From positions 62,001 through 126,000 of the forward strand of contig NZ_SRLC01000001.1 in the NCBI RefSeq assembly GCF_004765605.1: DNA of 64,000 nt, read 5' to 3'. Source of the DNA: Hymenobacter aquaticus (GTDB taxonomy: Bacteria > Bacteroidota > Bacteroidia > Cytophagales > Hymenobacteraceae). Both the position numbers and the translations under genes were made by a program. Below are positions 26,428 to 34,490 of this stretch, piece by piece. Every line of letters begins with the position of its first letter. Positions within the stretch are counted from its first letter, which is position 1. A model generated the notes under the pieces. It saw nothing but the letters and a program-made list of their open reading frames with translations. It made no database searches and was not told the DNA's origin.

Positions 26428-26559
26428 GGGCAAAAACGGGAAAGCGCGGAGGGCAAAGATTCACGGAATACAACTACTTCCGCATACGAAGCTCCCGCCG
26501 GAAAGCTCCCGGAGTTTGTTTGGCGCTAACACTCAGCGACATGAATTTCGGTTCGGCGG

Positions 26560-27270
26560 CTACTTGGTGGAGTAATACGAGTCGTTGATAACGGTGGCTT
26601 TCCGGCGCATGGCTTCCGGCCAGCCGTGGGGCAGGATGGTCAGGTTGTCTTTCTCCAGCAGGGCCAGCTTGTGGCGCACCGCCGCCTGCATGGCCGCGGG
26701 CAGCGCGTAAAACGCCTTCTCCACCTGAATGGAGCGTTGAATATCCAGCACGCCGGCTTGGTGGCGCAGGGCTATTTTCCGGCCCCGGTAATACAGAATA
26801 AGCTTGATGCGGCCCTCATCGTCCCCGGCCGAGGTGCCGTATACCAGTATAGGGTCAATTTCCCCGTCCCGGTCGTAGTCCTGGAAAGCGCAGTACTTGG
26901 TCCAGAACCATATCGACTTTTCCTCGCGGGCCTGGTCCACGAAGTCGTTGACTTCCCAGCTGCGGGTCAGCTTGCCGCCCGGGGCGGTCAGCACCACGGC
27001 CTGGATGCGGCGGTTGAGCGTGTCGTTGCCCTCTGCTACCACGTCGCGGCTTTCCGTCAGGACGTAGTAGCGAAGCCCGGTTTTGTCGGGGCACTTGTAC
27101 ACCCGGAACACCGGGTAGGTGATGCGCAGCTCCCGCTTCACCGCGTCGGGCAGCAGGGCCCGGGCCTGGCCGGTGGTCAGCACCACGCTGGTGGTGGGCG
27201 GGGTTTGGGCCCCGCAGGGCGCCGCGGAAAACGCTGAAAGCAGCAGTAGAAACAGGGCGGTACGTAGCAT
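26560..27270 (-). CDS. Secreted hypothetical protein
   Basis: 236 residues with a signal peptide (1-21, ending CGAQ). FQDYDRDGEIDPILVYGTSAGDDEGR resembles the FG-GAP/EF-hand-like D-x-D-x-DG motif for calcium. RYYVLTESRDVV and LYYRGRKIALRHQ suggest a beta-rich fold. No family recognised. Confidence 0.65.
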   Translation of the reverse strand: MLRTALFLLLLSAFSAAPCGAQTPPTTSVVLTTGQARALLPDAVKRELRITYPVFRVYKCPDKTGLRYYVLTESRDVVAEGNDTLNRRIQAVVLTAPGGKLTRSWEVNDFVDQAREEKSIWFWTKYCAFQDYDRDGEIDPILVYGTSAGDDEGRIKLILYYRGRKIALRHQAGVLDIQRSIQVEKAFYALPAAMQAAVRHKLALLEKDNLTILPHGWPEAMRRKATVINDSYYSTK

Positions 27271-27433
27271 GGGAAACAGGCGGAAGATAAATGGACCCCG
27301 GTCCGGGAGCCGGCGCGGAAAGGAGCTGCAAGCTGCTGAATTGGGCGCGCACTACCGCCGCCCCCGCCCGCTGCGGCTTGACTTTAACGCCGATAAATGT
27401 CTATCTTAGGTTCCCTACCAGCTCCCCGTCGCC

Positions 27434-27652
27434 ATGTCTGCTACCAGCTTGCCCTCGTTTGCACTAGCGCGCACCTTTGTGTTTCGGCGCTACCTCACCT
27501 TGCGCACCCACCTGGCGGCCCCCGCGCCCGACCTGGCGGCGGAAGCGGCCCGCAAAGCCCGCAAGCGGCGGAAGAAACAGGCTAAGCACGAGCGGCTGCG
27601 CAACTTTTTCGGCTGGTGGGAAGGCTGCGCCGCCTACGCCTCAATATTTTAG
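27434..27652 (+). CDS. Small basic hypothetical protein
   Basis: 72 residues, ATG 27434. A very basic centre (ARKARKRRKKQAKHERLRNFF) and a start ten codons into a leader that is not a signal peptide. It could be a nucleic-acid-binding peptide, but support is only an open frame with plausible composition. A hairpin follows at 27673-27712. Confidence 0.4.
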   Translation: MSATSLPSFALARTFVFRRYLTLRTHLAAPAPDLAAEAARKARKRRKKQAKHERLRNFFGWWEGCAAYASIF

Positions 27653-27672
27653 ACTGTTGAACGTACCACCTG

Positions 27673-27712
27673 GCCCGGCCTTGTCCTCCGCTTACGGGGG
27701 CCCCGGCCGGGC
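27673..27712. terminator. Hairpin between convergent genes
   Basis: GCCCGGCC (27673-27680) pairs with GGCCGGGC (27705-27712). There is no long T-run on either strand. Confidence 0.45.
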
Positions 27713-27723
27713 TTGCTGTTTGC

Positions 27724-28770
27724 CTACTGCACGTACAGCAGCACCGACGAATACGGCCGGGCCGGGGTGTACTTGTCGTTGAGCAGGAAATAGCCGTTTT
27801 GGTAGGCCGCAATACCTTCCCAGTTGTAATTCATGTAGCGCGGGGGCAAGTCGGCCAGGGGCTGCCAGCGGAAGTGCCGGCCCCGCCGCCGAAGCGTAAC
27901 CAGGCGGCAGTAGCTTTGGTACGTGGTGCCGCTTTTGATGAGCCCCGTATTGGCCGGGTCGGTGTCGGGCGTGCGGTACACCGCTTCTTCGCCCCCGCCT
28001 TGGAAAAAGTAGTTGATGGCCGTGAAGCGCCGCCGCCCGGTGCGGGTGATGTCGGTGAGGCGGAACGGCAGCGGCTCGATGGGCAAGGCCTTGCCGGCCC
28101 CGGGGCCGCCCTTCACCGGCAACTGGTACGCGTAGCTGCCGCCGGCGAAATAGTTGTACTCGAAAAAACCGAACAGCCGGCCCCGGTCGGTGGTCAGGGC
28201 CTCGAAGCCGGCGTTGTAGACGTGGGTGCCGTCGGCAAACGTGGGCTTGGGAATGGGTTGCAGAAAGGTTGTGTCCAGCACCACGGCGGTGCCCGTGAGC
28301 GTGCCTCGCAGCAGGTAGCAGTTGGTAGACGGCGTGGTGGTTTCCACCGACAGGTAGAGCGTGCTGCCCACCATCGTCAGGGCCTCCAGGCCTTCGTACA
28401 CCTGGTGTTGCCCGTTGATTTTGCCGCGCAGAATTTCCAGGTTGCGAATCGGGAAGGTGCGGTGGGGCAGCGCGTAGGCCGTATCCGTGAGCTGGCGGCT
28501 CAGGTCGCTCAGCTTCAGGCCGTAGAGCTTGGCTTCGGCACGGTCCTGCAGCCGACTTTCCGACAGCAGAAGCAGCTGCTGATCCACGATATAGAGGCCC
28601 GAAAACTGGTTGTCCGGATCGGCCAGCTCCCGGGGTAGGGTGAGGCGCCGCACCCGCAGCTCGGGCCGCTGCTGCGCCTGGCTGCCGGCCGCCACTAGCA
28701 CGAGCAGCGCCGCCGCAAGGCCGGACTTCAACGGAAGGGAGAAAGAAGGAAAAAAGCCACGGAGCGCCAC
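27724..28770 (-). CDS. Secreted propeller protein, phytase-like esterase type
   Basis: 348 residues from a GTG at 28768-28770; the signal peptide ends AGSQAQ. Repeated propeller-like strands include FSGLYIVDQQLLLLSESRL, YEGLEALTMVGSTLYLSVET, FEALTTDRGRLFGFFEYNY and the C-terminal NWEGIAAYQNGYFLLNDKY. EGLE/EGIA blades of this sort occur in the esterase-like phytase and SdiA-regulated families. Substrate unknown. Confidence 0.65.
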   Translation of the reverse strand: MALRGFFPSFSLPLKSGLAAALLVLVAAGSQAQQRPELRVRRLTLPRELADPDNQFSGLYIVDQQLLLLSESRLQDRAEAKLYGLKLSDLSRQLTDTAYALPHRTFPIRNLEILRGKINGQHQVYEGLEALTMVGSTLYLSVETTTPSTNCYLLRGTLTGTAVVLDTTFLQPIPKPTFADGTHVYNAGFEALTTDRGRLFGFFEYNYFAGGSYAYQLPVKGGPGAGKALPIEPLPFRLTDITRTGRRRFTAINYFFQGGGEEAVYRTPDTDPANTGLIKSGTTYQSYCRLVTLRRRGRHFRWQPLADLPPRYMNYNWEGIAAYQNGYFLLNDKYTPARPYSSVLLYVQ

Positions 28771-28809
28771 GCGGGAAGAAACTAAGAAGCCGGAGGAAAA
28801 AAGCTGGCG

Positions 28810-29331
28810 TTAGATGGTCGTGGCAATAACGGTCGTCATCAGGGACGACATCATCGTCATGTAGTAGTTGGCGCAGTGAATGGCGGTCAGCACCAGGGCG
28901 TCCTTATCCGCCAACGCCTCAAACAGCTCGGTGCTGCTGACCGTGTAGTCGTGGTTGGTTTTGTTCCACTGATAATCGGGCTCAATAACGAGCAGCTCCC
29001 GCTTGTCTTTGTCGAGCAGCACGTACCGGGTCTTGGCCACCCCCTGGCTCTTTAGCACGAAAGCCCGGTTTTCTCCCCCCAGGCGCGACTTCAGCACGAT
29101 ACTGCCCTCCCAGTGCATCCGGAAGCTGAGCACCACGCTTTCCCCGTTCTTCACCTCAATGGTGGTACCCCACCGCCCCCGGGGCTCAATGCGGAACGTT
29201 GGGCCTTCGGCCAGCGCCAGCACGGCCTTAAAAGAAAACCACTTAGTGTATTTCAGCTCCCCGCGCACGGCGGCCCCGGCCAGCAGCGTAAACGTGCGCT
29301 TGTCGGTCGACTTAATGAGGTACTGAGCCAT
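28810..29331 (-). CDS. Conserved hypothetical protein, LURP-one-like fold possible
   Basis: 173 residues, no signal peptide. The beta-rich run TKWFSFKAVLALAEGPTFRIEP, GRWGTTIEVKNGESVVLSF, KTRYVLLDKDKRELLVIEP and the tail LVLTAIHCANYYMTMMSS suggest a tubby/LURP-like barrel with one C-terminal helix. This fold idea is an inference. Confidence 0.6.
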   Translation of the reverse strand: MAQYLIKSTDKRTFTLLAGAAVRGELKYTKWFSFKAVLALAEGPTFRIEPRGRWGTTIEVKNGESVVLSFRMHWEGSIVLKSRLGGENRAFVLKSQGVAKTRYVLLDKDKRELLVIEPDYQWNKTNHDYTVSSTELFEALADKDALVLTAIHCANYYMTMMSSLMTTVIATTI

Positions 29332-29388
29332 GAGAATGAGACAAACGATAAGAATGAATCAGGGCCGTGGCCCCCAAGCGGCACCGGC

Positions 29389-29754
29389 TTATTTGCTTTT
29401 GGCGGCTTCGGGCAGCAGCTGGAAATACGTGGCTTTGAAGCGGCCATCGACCACCGCGCCCTGCACCTGCGCCTGCCGGATGGCCTGGCAGAAGCCATCT
29501 TTGGCGTGCGCGTCGCCGTGCGAGTCGATGGTGGTGCCATCCACGAAGTAGGCCTTGCCGTCGGCCAAGCGCACGGCCAGGTCGCAGCCTTTACCCGGCA
29601 GGCCCAGCCGGCACTGCCCGCAGGAGGCCTCCACCAGCAACGTTTGCTTGGCTTTATCAGGCTCCGGTGCGGCGCTAACGGCGGGCTTGGCGGTTTGGGC
29701 TTGGGCCGTCAGTTGGGTGGCAACAAGAAAAAGCAGCAGGAAAAACGGCTTCAT
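29389..29754 (-). CDS. Small secreted DUF6370-like cysteine protein
   Basis: 121 residues, ATG 29752-29754, signal peptide ending TAQAQ. Conserved core: LLVEASCGQCRLGLPGKGCD, KAYFVDGTTIDSHGDAHAKD, GFCQAIRQAQVQGAVVDGRF. The CxxC, third Cys and HGDAH suggest metal or heme binding; the mature domain resembles DUF6370. Confidence 0.7.
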   Translation of the reverse strand: MKPFFLLLFLVATQLTAQAQTAKPAVSAAPEPDKAKQTLLVEASCGQCRLGLPGKGCDLAVRLADGKAYFVDGTTIDSHGDAHAKDGFCQAIRQAQVQGAVVDGRFKATYFQLLPEAAKSK

Positions 29755-29821
29755 GGTGCGGCAAGTAAGGCGGGGAGAAACAATAAGCGGCAAGATACCC
29801 AGGCCGGCGGAAGTCCCCGAC

Positions 29822-29856
29822 AAAAAAACGGCCCGCACCCTAAGGTACGAGCCGTT
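29822..29856 (-). terminator. Terminator that probably first belonged to menB
   Basis: AACGGCCCG (29827-29835) pairs with CGAGCCGTT (29848-29856), with seven T on the minus strand. It lies about 20 bp beyond the second copy of the menB 3' end, where the menB terminator would stand without the inserted ATPase gene. Confidence 0.7.
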
Positions 29857-29877
29857 GGCAATAGCGGCGGATAAGTT

Positions 29878-29922
29878 GCCGCTACGGAAACTTCGGGAAC
29901 TTCGAGAAGTCGGGCTTGCGCT
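29878..29922. repeat. Left 45-bp direct repeat: second copy of the menB 3' end
   Basis: The 45 bp beginning GCCGCTACGGAAACTTCGGG equal 31526-31570 with a single C/T change. On the minus strand they still encode the MenB C-terminus ([12 protein letters not shown], stop). Weaker similarity to menB continues a further 25 bp or so upstream in coding sense. Confidence 0.92.
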
Positions 29923-29936
29923 CAATTAAGCGTGTT

Positions 29937-31427
29937 TTATTCCTCATTTTGTCCTGGTCTGCTTTCAGTTAGTTGAAGCCGATACTTGAGCGACTGATGT
30001 GTTCTAAAAGGCTTTTCTATATTTAATTTCAAGTTGGGTAAACTTGATAAGTATTCCCAACGACCTTGTTTCTTCTGTCCAATAATAGAATTGTCGAAGA
30101 GAAAATTCAGATGTTTTCTTATATCTCCTTCAGTAGAGTTTGTAAACTCAGATCTGTGTTTTTTCTCGAACTCATTATATGTAAATGTTTCTACTTGTAT
30201 TGTCTGCAATATGGAAAACAGGCTTTCTATCTCTGGAAATTGGTTTGCCCATTCGTCTATAATTTCATTGTATACACTTACAGAGGCGTCGTATGCTGCG
30301 TCGTAAAGTTCGTTTGTTGTGTATAGTCCTGTTTTATTTTCCTTATGCTGTTTGCGAATATTGTTGAAGTATATGATGACATCTCTTGGTCTGAAAAAAG
30401 ACCTGCGAGTTATATATTTAAATGGAGGAGTGCCCTGTCTAACGAATGATGCTTCGAATAATGAGTCGCTTTTTTTTGTCGTATCTAATGTAACATCACT
30501 GGGTTTGTATTTTTTTATTCGTTCAAAAAACATAGTATCTAGGGAGTCATTGTCCCATGAAATGACAATTGCGCTATCTTGATACAGTTTATTTTTGTCA
30601 TTAAATCTTAATGTTTCATAGATGTCAGTTCTCAAAAAGGGTATAACCTTTAGATTGTTTTTTAACGAACCATCTATTGCTATGTTGCGACAAACATTTA
30701 TTAGATTTATTAAAACTTTGCTATATTCTTCTATTTCACCATTGAGCCAATTTTCGTCCAATTGATCGAGAATTATAAGAAATTTTTTATTTTCAACATT
30801 ATTTTTAAAAATTGTTTCAAAGTAAGATAATAAAGTAAAAGCGTTGGATCTTAGTGTGGTTTGTAATTGCTTATTATCAGCAACCTCGTCGAATGATACT
30901 TCACCGACATTGAAACTGGCATCATCTATATCCATGCCAGGTAAACTTAGTTTATTAAGTCTAGCTAATTTGGAAAATAGTACTTCCATTATAGTAGGGT
31001 CTGGGTTGCCAAAAATTTTATCTATATATTTTTTTGCCCATATTAACTCTTTAGATAATTTTTCACGGTTGGTTTCTTTTATTTCTATTAGCTTCGATAT
31101 TAGTTTAACGAAAAAAAGAAAACGCCAGCTTTTTTGATATGCGCTAAGCTCGCCTGCTATAGATTCTTTGTAGAGTTTATGGGCGGGCCATGGGTAGTCT
31201 TTGAAATTGAGTGATACAACAATGTTATTATTTATATCAATAGGTTTAGCTCTTTCTAAATATTTGTAAATTGCAGTTTTGCCGGTTCCTTTTCTTCCTA
31301 GTAACAGCCAATACTTGCTGTTTACTATTTTTTCAAGTTCGGGGGTCAATAAGAAATACTCTTGTAGTTCTGTGTCGGTTTCTGCTGAAACTTCAAATTC
31401 TGGGAGCCAATTCTTTATGTCTGTCAT
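29937..31427 (-). CDS. P-loop ATPase, Sll1717-like
   Basis: 496 residues. Walker A GRKGTGKT (44-51) follows a short strand KYWLLLG; Walker B FLIILDQLDENW (216-227, Asp221); VIPFLRTDIYETL looks like a sensor strand; the C-terminus (FTYNEFEKKHRSEFT ... IRKHLNFLFDNSII) resembles a winged helix. Layout and Walker A fit the Sll1717-type STAND/KAP-related ATPases often found in defence islands. Codon use is AT-rich (Lys, Asn, Ile high), unlike all neighbours, which points to transfer. A role in defence is an inference. Confidence 0.68.
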   Translation of the reverse strand: MTDIKNWLPEFEVSAETDTELQEYFLLTPELEKIVNSKYWLLLGRKGTGKTAIYKYLERAKPIDINNNIVVSLNFKDYPWPAHKLYKESIAGELSAYQKSWRFLFFVKLISKLIEIKETNREKLSKELIWAKKYIDKIFGNPDPTIMEVLFSKLARLNKLSLPGMDIDDASFNVGEVSFDEVADNKQLQTTLRSNAFTLLSYFETIFKNNVENKKFLIILDQLDENWLNGEIEEYSKVLINLINVCRNIAIDGSLKNNLKVIPFLRTDIYETLRFNDKNKLYQDSAIVISWDNDSLDTMFFERIKKYKPSDVTLDTTKKSDSLFEASFVRQGTPPFKYITRRSFFRPRDVIIYFNNIRKQHKENKTGLYTTNELYDAAYDASVSVYNEIIDEWANQFPEIESLFSILQTIQVETFTYNEFEKKHRSEFTNSTEGDIRKHLNFLFDNSIIGQKKQGRWEYLSSLPNLKLNIEKPFRTHQSLKYRLQLTESRPGQNEE

Positions 31428-31478
31428 AATTGGTTAGTTTAAAAAAAACAATCAGGAGAAAAAGGTATTTATAACTAT

Positions 31479-31522
31479 AAAACAGAACAGCCTACTCACC
31501 AAGGGTAGACTGTTCTGTTCTA
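31479..31522 (-). terminator. Hairpin after menB, part of the inserted cassette
   Basis: AACAGAACAG (31481-31490) and CTGTTCTGTT (31510-31519) form a 10-bp stem extended by CCTAC/GTAG. It stands between the menB stop and the ATPase start and should end the menB transcript. Confidence 0.7.
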
Positions 31523-31525
31523 TAT

Positions 31526-31570
31526 GCCGCTACGGAAATTTCGGGAACTTCGAGAAGTCGGGCTTGCGCT
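31526..31570. repeat. Right 45-bp direct repeat: functional menB 3' end
   Basis: This is the 3' end of intact menB, equal to 29878-29922 at 44 of 45 positions. Confidence 0.92.
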
Positions 31571-32354
31571 TCTCGATAAAGGCGTTTTTGCCTTCCTTGG
31601 CTTCCTCGGAGAGGTAATACAGCAGCGTGGCGTTGCCGGCCAGCTCCTGAATACCCGCCTGCCCGTCGAGCTCCGCGTTGAACGAGGACTTGAGCATGCG
31701 CAACGCCAAAGGGCTTTTCTCCAGAATCTTCTTGCACCAGGCCACCGTGGTTTCCTCCAGCTTGTCCAGCGGCACCACTTTGTTCACCAGGCCCATGTCG
31801 AGGGCTTCCTGGGCGTCGTACTGGTCGCAGAGAAACCAGATTTCGCGGGCCTTTTTCTGCCCTACCACCCGGGCCAGGTAGGAAGCGCCGAAGCCGCCGT
31901 CGAACGAGCCCACGTTGGGGCCGGTCTGGCCGAAGCGGGCGTTGTCGGCCGCGATGCTCAGGTCGCAGACCACGTGCAGCACGTGGCCGCCCCCAATGGC
32001 CCAGCCGGCCACCATCGCCACCACGGGCTTCGGAATCGAGCGGATCATTTTCTGCAGGTCCAGCACGTTCAGGCGCGGTACCGTGTCTTCGCCCACGTAG
32101 CCGCCGTGGCCCCGCACGCTCTGGTCGCCGCCCGAGCAGAAGGCCTTGCCGCCTTCACCGGTGAGCACCACCACGCCGATGTCGGTGCGGTTGCGGCAGA
32201 TGTCCATGGCCTCAATCATTTCCTGCACCGTGAGCGGGGTGAAGGCATTGTGGACCTGGGGGCGGTTGATGCTGATTTTGGCGATACCCTCGTGGAAGGT
32301 GAAGAGGATTTCGCGGAACTCCTTAATCGGAGTCCAGGTAATTTGTTCGGCCAT
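31530..32354 (-). CDS. menB: 1,4-dihydroxy-2-naphthoyl-CoA synthase (MenB)
   Basis: 274 residues. A crotonase-fold enzyme closing the naphthoate ring from OSB-CoA in menaquinone synthesis. Marks: [33 protein letters not shown] (MenB-type insert), [20 protein letters not shown] (oxyanion hole) and [19 protein letters not shown] with the family's active-site Ser/Asp. The C-terminus [13 protein letters not shown] is typical of the family and is encoded by the duplicated 45 bp. Confidence 0.96.
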   Translation of the reverse strand: MAEQITWTPIKEFREILFTFHEGIAKISINRPQVHNAFTPLTVQEMIEAMDICRNRTDIGVVVLTGEGGKAFCSGGDQSVRGHGGYVGEDTVPRLNVLDLQKMIRSIPKPVVAMVAGWAIGGGHVLHVVCDLSIAADNARFGQTGPNVGSFDGGFGASYLARVVGQKKAREIWFLCDQYDAQEALDMGLVNKVVPLDKLEETTVAWCKKILEKSPLALRMLKSSFNAELDGQAGIQELAGNATLLYYLSEEAKEGKNAFIEKRKPDFSKFPKFP

Positions 32355-32372
32355 AGTTGTTCGGGTTTTCCA

Positions 32373-32471
32373 CTGCGTACCTCAGCGTTTTCTTCTGCGC
32401 TCCTCTGCGGGAAATATCGTTGAACGACGGGTTCCCGCAGAGGAGCGCAGAGGAAACGCTGAGGTACGCAG
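32373..32471. repeat. 40-bp inverted repeat between menD and menB
   Basis: The left arm (32373-32413, beginning CTGCGTACCTCAGCG) and right arm (32432-32471) are about 95% complementary, with an 18-nt loop holding ATCGTTGAACGAC (32416-32428). The element fills most of the 123-bp gap. The same 13 nt occur in the unrelated repeat at 50596-50608. Confidence 0.88.
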
Positions 32472-32477
32472 AACTAT

Positions 32478-34376
32478 TCAAGAGAAAGAAGTTCGGACTG
32501 CTTTTCGGTATTCTTCAAAGAAAGCGGCGTTGGTAGCGCTGTCGGTGGTTATTTCGAGCAGGGCCGCGCCACTTACGGGTGCAAAGAAAGCGGATAGCGC
32601 CAACTTCAGCTCGGGGAAGGTGTCGGCCGTGAAATAGCGCATGCCGAAGTCGCGGGCGGTATTCTCGGCCGTCAGGGGCTGGCGGGTTTCGAATAGCTCC
32701 TCCAGCTCGGGCTGCTGGCGGGGCCCGTCGATGAGCCGGAAAATGCCGCCCGCGTGGTTGTTAAAGAGCACTACCCGCAGGTTGGGCGTGGGGTAATTCT
32801 GCCAAAAGGCGTTGCGGTCGTAGAAAAACGCCACGTCGCCGGTGAGCAGCACCACGGGCCGCTCGGGCCGGGCCAGGGCCGCACCCACGGCCGTGCTGGT
32901 GCAGCCGTCGATGCCGCTGGTGCCTCGGTTAGCAAACACCTCCACCCGGCGGTTGTCCGGAATGCCCAGAATGTTGGCGTAGCGCACGGCCATGCTGTTG
33001 GCCAGATGCAGGGCCGTGCCGTCCGGGAGGTGGCGCAGGGTGTGGTAAAAGGCCGTAAACTCGTTGAAAGGCTGGTCTTCCTGGCTCAAAAAGTCGTGCA
33101 GAAAATCCTGGGCCCAGCTTTCGGCTTTGTGCCAGGGCGTGCTATACGCCGCTTTGGCCGCCGCGTCGGCTTCCGTCAGGGCCCAGCCGCTGGTGGGCCA
33201 CACCAGGCGCGGCGGGGTCGCGCCTGGAATCGAACCTGGTTCAGCAGCTTCGGTGCCTGTTATACTGTCCGTTTTACCCGCTTCTTTCGCCGCCGCCGTA
33301 TCTTCCGCCGACGTCAGGCCGCCGAACAGGGAGTAGTCGGTAGCCACCAGCTGCTCGAAAAAGGTGAGCGGCTCCAGCCGAATGATGCGGGTCAGGGACT
33401 TAAACGTATCGGCCACCGGGCCAGCCGCCTGCACGTGCCAGTGCTGGGCCGGCCGCGAGTCGCGCAGGTAGAGCTTCAGGGCTTTGGAAATCAGGGACTG
33501 GCCGAAGGTAATCAGCAGGTCGGGCCGCAGGGCTTCCTTCAGGCCCCGCTCGGGCACGGCCATAAACACGTCCTGCTTGCCGAGTGGCGCCGTGCGCAGG
33601 TCGTAGGTGGCCCCCACGGGCTGGTGCAGGTTGGAAATAACGTCGCCCACGACTGGCACCTGGTAGGCGGCCGTAAACCGGCGCAGGGCCAGCAGCAGCG
33701 CGTCGTCGGGGTGGTGCTGGCCGGCCACTACCAGCACCCGGGGCGTCTGGCGCAGCGCGTGCCGCAGGGCCACCAGCTCGGGGCCGGGCAGGGCCAGGCG
33801 GGCCGGCGTCTCCCGGATGACGCGCACGGCTTCAAACTGCAGCTCTTCCCCGGCTTTGGGGTAGAACGGCTCCCGCAGCGGCACGTTCACCTGCACGGGC
33901 CCGGCCGGAAACTGCTGGGCCAGGTTAATGGCTTCCGACACCAGGCGAGCCGAGTGCCACTTGGCGTCGGGGTGGGTCGTATCGGCCGGAAACGAGAAGG
34001 TGCCTTTGGCGTGGACCCCGTACAGATCGGCCTGCCGGATGGTCTGCCCGTCGAGCTGATCAATCCACTCCGGGGGCCGGTCGGCGGTAAACACCACCAG
34101 CGGAATCTGTTGGAAATAGGCCTCGGCCACGGCCGGCGCGTAGTTCAGGCCCGCCGTGCCGGAGGTGCATACCAGCGCCACGGCCCGCTTCTGGCTTTGA
34201 GCCAGCCCCAGCCCGATAAAGGCCGCGGCCCGCTCGTCGGGCACGGTGCGCACCCTGATGCCGGGGTGGCGGGCAAAGGCAATGGTGAGCGGCGCGCACC
34301 GGGAGCCCGGCGACAACACCACGTCCGTAATGCCCATCTGCGCGCAGATTTCCGCAATATTATAAACAGCCTGCAT
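32478..34376 (-). CDS. menD: 2-succinyl-5-enolpyruvyl-6-hydroxy-3-cyclohexene-1-carboxylate synthase (MenD)
   Basis: 632 residues, ATG 34374-34376. A ThDP enzyme of menaquinone synthesis. N-terminal domain: VVLSPGSRCAPLTIAFARHP and CTSGTAGLNYAPAVAEAYFQ with EAYFQQIPLVVFTADRPPEW. The C-terminal ThDP-binding region has GTSGIDGCTSTAVGAALARP and LTGDVAFFYDRNAFW (GDxx..N). A Glu/Ala/Gly-rich stretch of about 45 residues (TSAEDTAAAKEAGKTDS...) in the middle looks like a disordered insertion. Confidence 0.93.
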   Translation of the reverse strand: MQAVYNIAEICAQMGITDVVLSPGSRCAPLTIAFARHPGIRVRTVPDERAAAFIGLGLAQSQKRAVALVCTSGTAGLNYAPAVAEAYFQQIPLVVFTADRPPEWIDQLDGQTIRQADLYGVHAKGTFSFPADTTHPDAKWHSARLVSEAINLAQQFPAGPVQVNVPLREPFYPKAGEELQFEAVRVIRETPARLALPGPELVALRHALRQTPRVLVVAGQHHPDDALLLALRRFTAAYQVPVVGDVISNLHQPVGATYDLRTAPLGKQDVFMAVPERGLKEALRPDLLITFGQSLISKALKLYLRDSRPAQHWHVQAAGPVADTFKSLTRIIRLEPLTFFEQLVATDYSLFGGLTSAEDTAAAKEAGKTDSITGTEAAEPGSIPGATPPRLVWPTSGWALTEADAAAKAAYSTPWHKAESWAQDFLHDFLSQEDQPFNEFTAFYHTLRHLPDGTALHLANSMAVRYANILGIPDNRRVEVFANRGTSGIDGCTSTAVGAALARPERPVVLLTGDVAFFYDRNAFWQNYPTPNLRVVLFNNHAGGIFRLIDGPRQQPELEELFETRQPLTAENTARDFGMRYFTADTFPELKLALSAFFAPVSGAALLEITTDSATNAAFFEEYRKAVRTSFS

Positions 34377-34490
34377 CGGTGAAGTGGTGAATGAGTGAAT
34401 GAGTGAAGTGGGCAAAGAGAAGAGGTGGTTCTGGGCTGATCTGCGCCGATAAAACGAAAAACTCACTCATTCACCATTTCACTCATTCAC
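34377..34490. repeat. GGTGAATGAGTGA inverted repeat between menF and menD
   Basis: The left arm (34377-34412) touches the menD start codon. The right arm (34460-34490) contains the menF TGA stop (34487-34489). The words are the same 8-bp units as at 17413-17724; the central 47 bp are unrelated. Confidence 0.85.

Larger units (their letters stand above)
29878..31570 (-). mobile_element. Putative inserted cassette at the menB 3' end
   Basis: A 1.65-kb unit bounded by 45-bp direct repeats of the menB 3' end contains a single low-GC gene (the ATPase), its own hairpin next to menB, and no integrase or transposase. GC content drops sharply from the flanks. The intact menB reads into the right copy; the left copy precedes what looks like the original terminator. 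The repeats could be attachment sites or the trace of homologous recombination with foreign DNA. Confidence 0.6.

Noticed and set aside
29878..31570. Classical insertion sequence
   Set aside because: No transposase gene and no terminal inverted repeats. The flanks are direct repeats of a host gene 3' end.
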